Of a stretch of 64,000 nucleotides of DNA, positions 32,004-40,624 are shown in pieces. The position numbers and the translations under genes were made by a program. The stretch comes from Actinoplanes sp. M2I2 (GTDB taxonomy: Bacteria > Actinomycetota > Actinomycetes > Mycobacteriales > Micromonosporaceae), in the NCBI RefSeq assembly GCF_023544445.1, contig NZ_JALPVJ010000004.1:186001-250000 (forward strand), written 5' to 3'. The notes beneath the pieces were generated by a model that had not been told where the DNA came from, did not search any database, and was given only the letters and a program-made list of their open reading frames with translations. The first letter of the stretch is position 1. Each line of letters starts with the position of its first letter.

Positions 32004-33578
32004 TCAGTGCATCATGATCGGCGTGTCGACGGCGGGTTCGCCCGGCGCGCCGGGCGCGGCGCCCTGACGGCGCTTGCGCGGCAGGAACGCGATCGGGATG
32101 AACGTCGCCAGCACCAGACCGAAGCCGACCCAGAACGTGGTCGCGAACGAGTCGGCCGCGAACTGCAGACCTCGCGCGAGGATCTCCGGAGGAAGCGGGA
32201 TCTGGGCTCCCTGCTGGCTCGCGATCGCCGCACCGGCCTCGGTGATCGGCTCGCCGGTCTGCGGGTTGTTCAGCCCCGGCACCGGAGTGGAGCCGTTCAG
32301 CTGGCTGGTCAGGATCACGGACATGATGGCCGTGCCGATCGAGCCGCCGATCTGCTGGAGGATGTTGACCAGCGTGGACCCGCGAGCCACCTCGACCGGC
32401 TGCAGCGTCCGCAGCGCCGAGGTCATGATCGGCATCATCGTGCCGCCCATGCCGAGACCCATCACGAACAGCGATCCGCACAGGAACAGGTACGACGTGT
32501 CGGTGTCGACCTGGGTGAAGCCGAAGAAGCCGACGGCGATCAGCGCCATCGCGAACGGCACCGTGCGGCCGACCGGGATCTTGTCGGCCAGCATGCCGGC
32601 GATCGGCATGGTCAGCACCGCGCCGATGCCCTGCGGCGCCATCAGCAGACCGGCGTCGAGCGTTCCCTCACCCCGGATCTGCAGGAAGTAGCTGGGGAAC
32701 AGCAGCCCGGCGCCCATGAACGCGATCACGAAGACGAACAGCGAGACGGTGGCGACCGACAGGTTGCGGTTGCGCAGCAGCCGCAGGTCGAGCAGCGGGT
32801 GCTTCGGCTTGAACGAGTAGAACACGAAGCCGATCACCAGCAGCGCGCCGACCAGCATGGTCACCCACACCTTGGTCGCCGTGATCGTGCCCGTCTCGGG
32901 CAGCGACGAGACGCCGTACAGGAACAGGGCCAGCCCCGGCGAGAGCATCAGCATGCCGACGAAGTCGAACCGCTCGGCCGGGTGGGCCTCGTCCTTGGGC
33001 AGCGCGAAGTACGCGTAGACGAGCGCGGCCGCGCCGATCGGCAGGTTGATCAGGAAGACCCAGTGCCAGCTGGCCACCTCGATCAGCCAGCCGCCCAGGA
33101 TCGGGCCGCCGATCGGGCCGAGCAGCATCGGGACGCCCAGCACGGCCATCAGCCGGCCGATCCGCTCCGGGCCGGCCGCGCGGGTCATGATCGTCATGCC
33201 GATCGGCATCAGCATGCCGCCGCCGAGTCCCTGCAGGACGCGGTACGTGACCAGCTGCTCGATCGAGCCGGCGGTGGCGCAGAGCACCGAGCCGAGCGTG
33301 AACAGCAGCAGAGCCATCATGTAGAGCCGCTTGGTGCCGAACCGGTCGGCGGCCCAGCCGCTCAGCGGGATCACCGTGGCCAGCGCCAGGGTGTACCCGG
33401 TCATCGTCCAGGCGACCTGGGCGTACGTCGCGTTGAACTCGGTCTGGAAGGTCGGTAGGGCGACGCTCACGACGGTGATGTCGAGGATCGACATGATCGC
33501 CCCGAGCACCACCACCCCGGCGATCTTGAGCACCGCGGCGTCGAGCTTGGCCGGAGGCGCGGCGGTTTGGTCGGTCAC
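32004..33578 (-). CDS. MFS drug exporter, DHA2 (EmrB/QacA, 14-helix) type
   Basis: The 524-residue protein is taken from a GTG behind GGGGGAG; the longer frame from 33716 is Arg/Gly-rich and unsupported. It has about 14 hydrophobic helices and DHA2 signatures: LDITVVSVALP in helix 1, GWAADRFGTKRLY (motif A), RVLQGLGGGMLMP (motif B) and GPIGGPILGGWLI (motif C). These drug/H+ antiporters export amphiphilic compounds. A BlaI-type repressor gene lies 147 bp upstream on the same strand and could control it. A strong terminator follows. Confidence 0.94.
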   Translation of the reverse strand: MTDQTAAPPAKLDAAVLKIAGVVVLGAIMSILDITVVSVALPTFQTEFNATYAQVAWTMTGYTLALATVIPLSGWAADRFGTKRLYMMALLLFTLGSVLCATAGSIEQLVTYRVLQGLGGGMLMPIGMTIMTRAAGPERIGRLMAVLGVPMLLGPIGGPILGGWLIEVASWHWVFLINLPIGAAALVYAYFALPKDEAHPAERFDFVGMLMLSPGLALFLYGVSSLPETGTITATKVWVTMLVGALLVIGFVFYSFKPKHPLLDLRLLRNRNLSVATVSLFVFVIAFMGAGLLFPSYFLQIRGEGTLDAGLLMAPQGIGAVLTMPIAGMLADKIPVGRTVPFAMALIAVGFFGFTQVDTDTSYLFLCGSLFVMGLGMGGTMMPIMTSALRTLQPVEVARGSTLVNILQQIGGSIGTAIMSVILTSQLNGSTPVPGLNNPQTGEPITEAGAAIASQQGAQIPLPPEILARGLQFAADSFATTFWVGFGLVLATFIPIAFLPRKRRQGAAPGAPGEPAVDTPIMMH

Positions 33579-33725
33579 GAGAGAACTCCCCCAATTTCTG
33601 CCTTGTTCAGGCCGCGCGCTTTCTCGAACCCCCACGCGCACAGAAGCGTCCATGCTGCCATTGCTTGGTTTCCGGCAGCATCCCGTTTTCGGCATGCCCT
33701 CAGGAAAGGACGTCACCCGGGGGTT

Positions 33726-34112
33726 TCAGTCGCCCGGGGGATCCTGCTCCAGAAGTTCCCGCAGCAGACGCTCGTCGTCGGGGCTGAGGTTGCTCACGAA
33801 TCGGCGCAAAACGGTTGCCCTGTCGGGTTCTACCTCCATCAGGCGGCTCATCCGGTCGGCGACGAGACCGGCGGGGGCGCTCAAGGCCCCGTACCGGAAA
33901 GCTCTTCCGTCCCGATGACGGGCCACCGCGCCCTTGTCGAAAAGGCGCGTGAGAGTCGTCACAACGGTGCTGTAGGAGATCGAACCGGCCGGCTCGAGGC
34001 GGTCGCGGACCTCGCCCGGCGTCAGCGGCCGGACCGCGGAGTCGAGGACCGTCATGATCTCGATCTCCAGCTGGCCGGGCCGGCGCCGGCCACCCCCCGT
34101 CGGCGTGATCAC
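33726..34112 (-). CDS. BlaI/MecI/CopY-family repressor
   Basis: The protein of about 128 residues shows the winged-helix pattern of BlaI: LEIEIMTVLDSAVRPLTPGEV, then YSTVVTTLTRLFDKGAV (recognition helix) and HRDGRAFRYGA. A C-terminal dimerisation helix ends in DDERLLRELLEQ. The start may be GTG 34112 or the adjacent TTG 34115. Classic BlaI repressors are cleaved by a BlaR1 peptidase encoded next door; no such gene is present, so another signal must act, or the partner is elsewhere. The downstream exporter on the same strand is the likeliest target. Confidence 0.9.
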   Translation of the reverse strand: MITPTGGGRRRPGQLEIEIMTVLDSAVRPLTPGEVRDRLEPAGSISYSTVVTTLTRLFDKGAVARHRDGRAFRYGALSAPAGLVADRMSRLMEVEPDRATVLRRFVSNLSPDDERLLRELLEQDPPGD

Positions 34113-34185
34113 CAAGCGACCCTATCGATTCCTGTGAGGTCCTGTGCACCTGAGCCCGGTGCACCGCGGCGCCATGCGACGAGCT

Positions 34186-35418
34186 CTACGCGAACAGCGA
34201 GCGGCCCCAGAAGTCGTCGGCCGCCCGCAGCCCCGGCGGGCACGCGAAGACGCCGCTCGACACGTGCCGGATGTATTCGTTCAGGACGTCGTGGCGCGCG
34301 AGCTTCTCCTGGACGGGCACGAACTGACGGCGAGGATCCCTCTGGTACGAGATGAAGAACAGCCCGGCGTCGAGCCGGCCCAGCCCGTCGGAGCCGTCGA
34401 CGAAGTTGTACCCGCGCCGCAGCATGCGCGCGCCGCCGTTCTCGCTCGGGTGGGCCAGCCGTACGTGCGCGACCTTGGCGATCAACGGCTGGCCCTCGCC
34501 GTCCACCGCCGCGAAGTCGGGCTCGTCGAACTCGGCCGAGCCGCTCAGCGGGGCGCCCTCGCCCTTGTTGCGCCCGACGATCGTCTCCTGCTCGACCAGC
34601 GACGTCCGGTCCCAGGTCTCGACGATCATGCGGATCTTGCGAGTGACCAGGTAGGACCCGCCGGTCATCCAGCCCGGTCCGTCGCCCTCACGGACCCACA
34701 GGTGCTCGTCGAGCAGCGCGGGCTCCTCGGCCTTGAGGTTCGCGGTGCCGTCCTTGAAGCCGAAGAGGTTGCGCGGGGTGGCCTGCGCGGTCGAGGTCGA
34801 CGACGTACGCCCGAAGCCGAGCTGCGACCACCGGACGCTCACCACGCCCATGCCGATCCGCGCCAGGTTGCGGATGGCGTGCACCGCCACTTGAGGGTCG
34901 TTGGCGCAGGCCTGGATGCAGATGTCGCCACCCGAGATCTTCGGGTCGATCGTGTCGCCGGGGAACTTGGGCAGCTCGGCCAGCGCGTCGGGCTTCTTGC
35001 CGGCCAGCCCGAAGCGGGCGTTCTGGAACAGGCTCGGCCCGAAGCCGATGGTCAGCGTGAGATCCGCCGCCGGCAGGCCGAGCGCCTCGCCCGTGTCGTC
35101 GGGCGGCGCCTCGGGGATGCCGCCGATCGCGCCCATCGTCCCGGCCTCGAGCCCCGCGGTCATCCGGGCCGCCGCGGCCGTCCACGACTCGAGCATGCCG
35201 ACCAGCGCCGCGCGGTCCTTGGTGATCACGTCGAACGCGACGAAGTGCAGTCTGTCCTGGGCGGGCGTGACGATGCCGGCCTGCCGCTCGCCGTAGAAGG
35301 CCGTCGCCGGGCTCGCCGCGGCCGGTTCGCCGCCGCCTCCGCGCATCGCCACCGCGCCGGCCGTGGCCGCGCCGATCACGCCCGCGCCGGCCAGTCCGAT
35401 CACCTTGCGCCGCTGCAT
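34186..35418 (-). CDS. efeB: Dye-decolorizing-type haem peroxidase EfeB
   Basis: The 410-residue protein starts at MQRRKVIGLAGAGVIGA behind AGGAG and carries a Tat signal (RRKVIGLAG), as expected for EfeB, which is exported folded with haem. The DyP signature GFKDGTAN holds the distal aspartate, and RLAHPSENG holds the proximal haem histidine. EfeB oxidises Fe(II) or takes iron from haem at the cell surface and passes it to EfeO. It is the last gene of efeU-efeO-efeB, all on the minus strand with 66-70-bp gaps. Confidence 0.95.
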   Translation of the reverse strand: MQRRKVIGLAGAGVIGAATAGAVAMRGGGGEPAAASPATAFYGERQAGIVTPAQDRLHFVAFDVITKDRAALVGMLESWTAAAARMTAGLEAGTMGAIGGIPEAPPDDTGEALGLPAADLTLTIGFGPSLFQNARFGLAGKKPDALAELPKFPGDTIDPKISGGDICIQACANDPQVAVHAIRNLARIGMGVVSVRWSQLGFGRTSSTSTAQATPRNLFGFKDGTANLKAEEPALLDEHLWVREGDGPGWMTGGSYLVTRKIRMIVETWDRTSLVEQETIVGRNKGEGAPLSGSAEFDEPDFAAVDGEGQPLIAKVAHVRLAHPSENGGARMLRRGYNFVDGSDGLGRLDAGLFFISYQRDPRRQFVPVQEKLARHDVLNEYIRHVSSGVFACPPGLRAADDFWGRSLFA

Positions 35419-35483
35419 TCTCCTCAGACCCTTTCCGACGTACGCCGATGGAGCCGGGCCCACGACGGGCCCGGCGTCCCCAC

Positions 35484-36614
35484 CTACTTGCCGGCGACCA
35501 GCCCGGCGACCTTGCTGATCGGCTCGGCCAGCGCGTTGATCTCGTCGCTGAGCACCTTGAGGTCGGCCTGGCCGAGCTCGTTGTGCAGCTTCCAGCCGTC
35601 CCCGTCACGGTGCTTCTCGAGCGCCGCCTCGGTCGACGCGAACCGCTGGTCCAGCGTCTTGACCAGTGCGGCGTCCTTCTCCTCGAGCGCCGGGCGCAGC
35701 GCCGCGATCGCCGCCTGGGAACCCTCCACGTTGGCCGCGAAGTCCCACAGGTCGGTGTGCGAGTAGCGGTCCTCCTCGCCGGTGATCTTGCCGGTGGCCA
35801 CCTCGTCGAGCAGTTCCTTGGCCCCGTTGGCCAGCTGCACCGGCGAGAGCGTGGCCTTGTTGGCCTCGTCGACGATCTTCTGCACGTTCACCAGCAGCTC
35901 GTCGGCCATCGGGCCGGACTTGCTGATGTCCTTGGTGACCCACAGGTCCTTCTCGATGCGGTGGAACCCGGTGAACTCCTGGCCCGGCTCCTGGTCGCCC
36001 TCGCGTCCGTCGATCTTGGGGTCGAGGTCGCCGAAGATCTCCGCGACCGGCTCGATGCGCTCCCAGTAGGTGCGCGCGACCGGGAACAGCGCCTTGGCCT
36101 TCTCGGCGTCGCCGCCCTTGACCGCGTTCACGAACTCGGTGGTCTTGTCGATCAGCGCGCCGGTCTGGCTCTTCACGTACCGCTGGTAGTCGGCCGTGGC
36201 CTGGGCCAGCTTGGCGTCCTCGGTGAGCGGCGCGGCCGAACCACTGACCTTGAAGCCGTTGCGGATGCCCTTGCCGATCATGCCGGGCTTGCAGGCGGTC
36301 TCGTACGTGCCGGCGGAGAGCTCCACGATCAGCTCGCGCGACAGGCCGGGCGCGATGTTCTCGACCTCGCCCATCACCCGGTCACCGGGGGCGTAGACGT
36401 AGAACTCGGTCACCTTGTTGCCCTTGTTGGCCACGGCGAACTTGACCGTGCCGGCGTCCGACTCGGACGACGCGACCTTGCACTCGGTGTCCGAGGCGTC
36501 GACGGTGATCTTGTCGCTCGACGCGGCGTCCGACCCTTCGTTGCCACCGCAGGCGGCGAGCGGGACGGCCGCCGCGGTGGCGGCGACGAGGGCGAGCAGG
36601 CGAGGGGTACGCAA
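35484..36614 (-). CDS. efeO: Iron-uptake protein EfeO (cupredoxin plus M75/imelysin-like domain)
   Basis: The 376-residue protein has a lipoprotein-type signal ending LAAC (cysteine at about residue 22). Residues 35-125 form the EfeO cupredoxin-like domain (SDTECKVASSESDAGTVKF). From about 135 to 375 comes the all-helical M75 domain with the HxxE metal motif in GFHRIEKDLW. EfeO binds iron in the extracytoplasmic space and feeds the EfeU channel. It lies between efeU and efeB, so the operon is complete. Confidence 0.95.
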   Translation of the reverse strand: MRTPRLLALVAATAAAVPLAACGGNEGSDAASSDKITVDASDTECKVASSESDAGTVKFAVANKGNKVTEFYVYAPGDRVMGEVENIAPGLSRELIVELSAGTYETACKPGMIGKGIRNGFKVSGSAAPLTEDAKLAQATADYQRYVKSQTGALIDKTTEFVNAVKGGDAEKAKALFPVARTYWERIEPVAEIFGDLDPKIDGREGDQEPGQEFTGFHRIEKDLWVTKDISKSGPMADELLVNVQKIVDEANKATLSPVQLANGAKELLDEVATGKITGEEDRYSHTDLWDFAANVEGSQAAIAALRPALEEKDAALVKTLDQRFASTEAALEKHRDGDGWKLHNELGQADLKVLSDEINALAEPISKVAGLVAGK

Positions 36615-36683
36615 CGGGTCTCCTATGTCATTTCAGCGATCAGGTGTTCCGGTGACGTGCGCGGCGGTGCGCCCGGGGGCGGG

Positions 36684-37541
36684 TCAGGAAGTGGCGGGAG
36701 CCGGCGCGGGCTCCGGGGCACGATCGGGCGTTTCCGACCGCTTCGGCCGGCTCGGCCACAGGAAGATCACCAGGACCGGGATGCCGTACGCGAGCCAGGC
36801 GATCGTCTCGATGACGGTGGGCGCGGGCGTGAAATTGACCATGCCGCGCAGCAGTTCGGCGTACCAGGCCCCGGGCGGCCAGGACGCGCTGACGTCGAAG
36901 GCCGTGGTGTTGAGGCCGGGCAGGATGCCGGCCTCCTGCAGGTCGTGGACGCCGTACTTGAGGATCCCGGCCGCCACGAGCACGAGCAGGGCCCCGGTCC
37001 AGGTGAAGAAGCGGCTCAGGTTGATCCGCAGGGCGCTGAGATAGAGGAGCCAGCCGAGCGCGACCGCGGTGAGCAGGCCCAGTGAGACGCCGATCAGCGG
37101 GCGCACGCTGTCGGTGGTGCCCTGCGCGGCGGCGTAGAACAGGATCGAGGTCTCGAGCCCCTCACGGACCACGGCGAGGAACGCGACGCCGACGATGGCG
37201 AGCGGCCCCACCCCGATCGCGTCCTCCATCCGGCCGCGCAGCTCGCGGCCCATGTGCCGGGCCATCCGCCGCATCCAGAAGATCATCCAGGTCACGAAGG
37301 TGACGGCGACGATCGAGGCGACCGCCTCGAACAGCTCCTGGTGCGTGAACGAGAGCCGGGCGACCCCGAACTGCAGCAGCGCCGCGAACCCGATCGACAG
37401 GACCGCGGCCACGGCGACACCGGCCCAGACCCATCGGAGGAGCGGCTTGCGATCCGACTTGACGAGGAACGCCACGAGGATCGAGACCACGAGCGTGATC
37501 TCGAGCCCCTCACGCAGCCCGATCAGGTAGATGGCCGTCAT
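36684..37541 (-). CDS. efeU: FTR1-family iron permease EfeU
   Basis: The 285-residue protein starts at MTAIYLIGLREGLEITL; seven upstream codons in the longer frame would overlap the iron box. It has seven hydrophobic helices and both RExxE motifs of the Ftr1/EfeU family, REGLEITL (about residues 10-17) and REGLETSIL (about 134-142), which pass Fe(III) through the membrane. A Pro-rich cytoplasmic tail ends the protein. As first gene of efeUOB it lies directly under an IdeR/DtxR-like operator. Confidence 0.95.
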   Translation of the reverse strand: MTAIYLIGLREGLEITLVVSILVAFLVKSDRKPLLRWVWAGVAVAAVLSIGFAALLQFGVARLSFTHQELFEAVASIVAVTFVTWMIFWMRRMARHMGRELRGRMEDAIGVGPLAIVGVAFLAVVREGLETSILFYAAAQGTTDSVRPLIGVSLGLLTAVALGWLLYLSALRINLSRFFTWTGALLVLVAAGILKYGVHDLQEAGILPGLNTTAFDVSASWPPGAWYAELLRGMVNFTPAPTVIETIAWLAYGIPVLVIFLWPSRPKRSETPDRAPEPAPAPATS

Positions 37542-37549
37542 CGAACTCC

Positions 37550-37568
37550 TCAGGTAAGCCAACCCTTA
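37550..37568. promoter_or_regulatory. IdeR/DtxR-type iron box upstream of efeUOB
   Basis: On the minus strand TAAGGGTTGGCTTACCTGA matches the 19-bp IdeR/DmdR consensus TWAGGTWAGSCTWACCTWA at 16 of 19 positions by my alignment. It ends 9 bp before the efeU start, so iron-loaded repressor would block the operon promoter or leader. Iron repression of efe genes by IdeR-like proteins is established in actinobacteria. Confidence 0.75.
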
Positions 37569-37813
37569 CTACACTGAGGCTCACTTTCTTTTATTCGCTT
37601 GTAGAAGTCAACTCACGTCGAATGAATCACGCCGGCTCCTGACCAGCTCGCTGCCCGAGCCGCTCGGCAGGACGGTGCCGAAGCGGAGCACAGCGAAAAA
37701 TCACCCGGCAGCAGACCGGCATCAGTCGACTACGCTAGGTTCACTGGCCGCCAGAGGCCGCTCGTCGGGCCCGCCCGGCCGCGGCAGTCGAGTCGTGGAC
37801 GGGGTTCGAGGCT

Positions 37814-39700
37814 ATGCGGGTTCAGCCACGCCAGCAGTTGCTGGACATCTGGGAGGCCATCGCACGATCCTCCTGGAGAAATGGCGAGTGGGTCTCCGGC
37901 GGACGACTCGGCGGCAACTCGATCAGCGATGCCGAGCAGTTGCTGTGCCTGCTTCTCCCGGCCACCCAGATCGAGACGTTCAACCTGGACCGTCCCGATC
38001 AGACAGCCGACCGAATGGTTCATGCGCTGCGCCGGATGGGAACCGCGACCGATATCCCGCGCATCGTCACCAAGATCCTGAACGACTATTTCGAGCGGTA
38101 CACCGAGGAAGGCGCCCCGATTTTCTCGGGCGGCGGCTACTACGAGCTGCTCGACACCGAGGACGCCGACAAGACGGCCCCCGCAGAGCTGACGACGTTG
38201 CCGATAGTCGACTCCTACGCGCTCTCGATCACGCTCTCGCTGGCCACTCTGGGTTTCGTCCGGGTCTATCGCCGCTCGGTGACGCGCGAGGACGTGCGCG
38301 CGGCCATCGGTCAGCTCGAGGCGGCGGCCAGCGTCCGGCTCAGCGCGGCCATGGTCGGCCTGCTGCGCAGCTTCTCGGTGAACGTCTTCGCCGTCGACTC
38401 CGACGAGGGCAACCGGCTCTGCACGACCGTCAACCAGAACGGTCTGCCCCGGCGGTCGGTGGTCGCCCAGTTGCACAACAAGCTCCGGCAGACGATCGCC
38501 AGCTTCCGCGAGGTGCTCATCGGCTCCGGTCAGACCTCCGACCTGGAACTGCCGGACCGGCTCTTCGAGTGCGGCTGGTCGTGGACCGTGGTCCGGGACG
38601 CTCCCCAGGTCGAGACGTCGGAGAAGATCGGCGAGCAGGAGCTCGGCGTCGGCCAGGACCAGCCCTATCTCTACTTCACGGTCATCGCGCTGAACGCGGT
38701 CGAGGACCTGTTCTCCGAGCGCACCCGCATCCTGGGCCTGCTCAACGAGGAACAGCAGCGCCTGGCCCGTGCGCTCCAGCTCCGGTCCGACCTGACCCGC
38801 ACCTACTGGGCGACGGTCGCGACCTTCGGCGAGGGCGGCAAGTGGCCGCTGGAGAACATCCCGTGGCGCACCACCAACGGGGAACAGTCGGACTACTTCA
38901 CGCTTCAGGTGACGGCCCTCGCGGTGAAGGGGCTGGAGCAGCTCCGGGGCAGCGACGCCGAGCTCGCCCGGGTCGGCCGCGTCCTCGCCACCCTGGCCGA
39001 GCGCGCCCGCATCACCAGCCGCGCCGTCGCAAACGACCCCAACCTGGTCATGCACTACCCGGGCGTACGGCTGGCTCTGGTCGGCAGCGACGAGCCGGCG
39101 CTCGACACCGACGAGAAACGACCGCTGCTGGCCTGGTCGGTGCCGGAATTCGCGGCCTTGCTCCTGCTCCGGTCGGCCAACGTCGCCAACCTCATCAACG
39201 ACCCGGACGAACGGTCGCGCCTGCTCGACCTGGGTGACGAGGTGTGGGACCACCTCGCCCGGCGGCGGCTGGGCCGGGGCGACGGCGCCGGGCTGTGGGA
39301 CGACCCGTTCCGGGTCTTCTCCGACCTGGCCGAGGTCTTCCCCGAGGCGGCCCACGCCGAGCGGGGCGCGTCCTGGTATTACACCGAGCGTGTCGTCGAG
39401 GCGCTGGTGGCGGTGGCCAAAGTGCTCGATCAGCCGCCCACCCGCGACGATGGCCTGACGCAGTACGCGGTCGACCTGCTGCGCGAGGCGGAACAGATCT
39501 ACGACCGCGAGCTACTCAGCGGCAGCGCCGAGGGCGGCCCCCAGCTCCGCAACACCTTGCAGAAGGTCGAGAGCACGCTGCGCCGGGCCCGGGAGATCTT
39601 GGCCGAGCGTCCGGGCACCGCGGCCGCACTGGCCATCGACATCCTGCGGGAGCTCGATCGGCTCGAAGCCGCCCGGGACGACCTCGCCACGGAGGTCTGA
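37814..39700 (+). CDS. SCO2524-like protein, first gene of an uncharacterised module
   Basis: The 628-residue soluble protein lacks a signal peptide or membrane span and I see no catalytic motif. It resembles the Streptomyces SCO2524 family in length and in opening (QPRQQLLDIWEAIARSSW, then GGRLGGNSISDAEQLLCLL). The middle is alpha-helical (LHNKLRQTIASFREVL; RILGLLNEEQQRLARAL), and Trp/Tyr patches such as RTYWATVATFGEGGKWPLE recur. The C-terminal ~60 residues form a likely coiled coil (NTLQKVESTLRRAREILAE). It is followed after 3 bp by the variant P-loop gene and probably forms a complex with it. The family match is from memory and no function is known. Confidence 0.7.
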   Translation: MRVQPRQQLLDIWEAIARSSWRNGEWVSGGRLGGNSISDAEQLLCLLLPATQIETFNLDRPDQTADRMVHALRRMGTATDIPRIVTKILNDYFERYTEEGAPIFSGGGYYELLDTEDADKTAPAELTTLPIVDSYALSITLSLATLGFVRVYRRSVTREDVRAAIGQLEAAASVRLSAAMVGLLRSFSVNVFAVDSDEGNRLCTTVNQNGLPRRSVVAQLHNKLRQTIASFREVLIGSGQTSDLELPDRLFECGWSWTVVRDAPQVETSEKIGEQELGVGQDQPYLYFTVIALNAVEDLFSERTRILGLLNEEQQRLARALQLRSDLTRTYWATVATFGEGGKWPLENIPWRTTNGEQSDYFTLQVTALAVKGLEQLRGSDAELARVGRVLATLAERARITSRAVANDPNLVMHYPGVRLALVGSDEPALDTDEKRPLLAWSVPEFAALLLLRSANVANLINDPDERSRLLDLGDEVWDHLARRRLGRGDGAGLWDDPFRVFSDLAEVFPEAAHAERGASWYYTERVVEALVAVAKVLDQPPTRDDGLTQYAVDLLREAEQIYDRELLSGSAEGGPQLRNTLQKVESTLRRAREILAERPGTAAALAIDILRELDRLEAARDDLATEV

Positions 39701-39703
39701 CCC

Positions 39704-40624
39704 GTGCTCATCTTCGCCGCGTCCGACAAGGGCGGCACCGGCCGCTCGGTGACCAGCAGCAACGTGGTCTATCGCAGCGCGCTGCAGGGCAACGACGTCT
39801 GCTACCTCGACTTCGACTTCGGCTCGCCGACCTCCGGCGCCGTCTTCGACCTGGTCTCCGCCGAACGCGGCATCAAGGGCGCGTCCGGACTGCATTCCTA
39901 TTTCCAGGGGCTCGCGGCCGAGCCGCAGCGGTTGGAGATCTGGGAGGAGTCCGACCGCCGGGAGCTGCGCGGCCGTCCGGGCGGCGCCGGCCGGATGGTG
40001 TTGATGCCGGGCGACGTCGACGGCGGGGAGTTCGCGGCCACCAACGAGATGATCGAGCGGTGCCGGGCGCTCTTCCTCCGGCTGGACGAGGAGTTCGACC
40101 TCTGCCTGGTCGACCTGAGCGCCGGCCGGTCGCACGCGCTCGAGATGGTGCTGGCGGCCACAGCCCACCCTTCGCTGCAGGCCGTCAAGTGCCGCTGGCT
40201 GATCTACCACCGCTGGACCCGGCAGCACGTGATCGCGGCGTCCGGCCTGGTCTACGGCGACAGCGGCATCCTCAACACCGGCACGCACCTCGGTCACGTC
40301 GCCCGCGATCTCAAGGAGTCGCTCCGGTTCGTTCACACGGCGGTCGTCGATCCGGATTCGACCGAGCTGTCCGGGCTGCAACCGCAGCAGGTCGCCTGGC
40401 TGCGGGCCTGTGACGCCAACCTCAAGGAGCTGGCCGGCCAGCTGCGGGTCGGGCGCTCGCTCCAGCTGGGCTCGGTGCCCCTCGACCCGGTCCTGCAGTG
40501 GCGCGAGCAGCTCATCTCCGACGGCGATGTGCTGATGCGGGGCATCGCCAACGAGGCGACCAGGGACGCGTTCGAGACCCTGGCCAAGAAGATCGTGGAC
40601 GACTCAGCCTGGGAGCCGCAATGA
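39704..40624 (+). CDS. SCO2523-like variant P-loop (ParA/MinD-like) protein
   Basis: The 306-residue protein starts at GTG with GGAGG in the end of the previous gene. It opens like a SIMIBI ATPase: LIFAASDKGGTGRSVTSSN, where the deviant Walker A reads KGGTGRS instead of KGG-GKT/S, so the second lysine is arginine. A switch-like strand YLDFDFGSPTSGAVFD and DLCLVDLSAGRSHALE match the Walker A' and B positions of the fold. Later LKCRWLIYHRWTRQH-type (VKCRWLIYHRW) and LNTGTHLGHVARDLKE are family-specific. Such proteins bind nucleotide or only mimic the fold. It overlaps the next gene by ATGA and belongs to the SCO2521-2525-like block. Confidence 0.78.
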   Translation: MLIFAASDKGGTGRSVTSSNVVYRSALQGNDVCYLDFDFGSPTSGAVFDLVSAERGIKGASGLHSYFQGLAAEPQRLEIWEESDRRELRGRPGGAGRMVLMPGDVDGGEFAATNEMIERCRALFLRLDEEFDLCLVDLSAGRSHALEMVLAATAHPSLQAVKCRWLIYHRWTRQHVIAASGLVYGDSGILNTGTHLGHVARDLKESLRFVHTAVVDPDSTELSGLQPQQVAWLRACDANLKELAGQLRVGRSLQLGSVPLDPVLQWREQLISDGDVLMRGIANEATRDAFETLAKKIVDDSAWEPQ

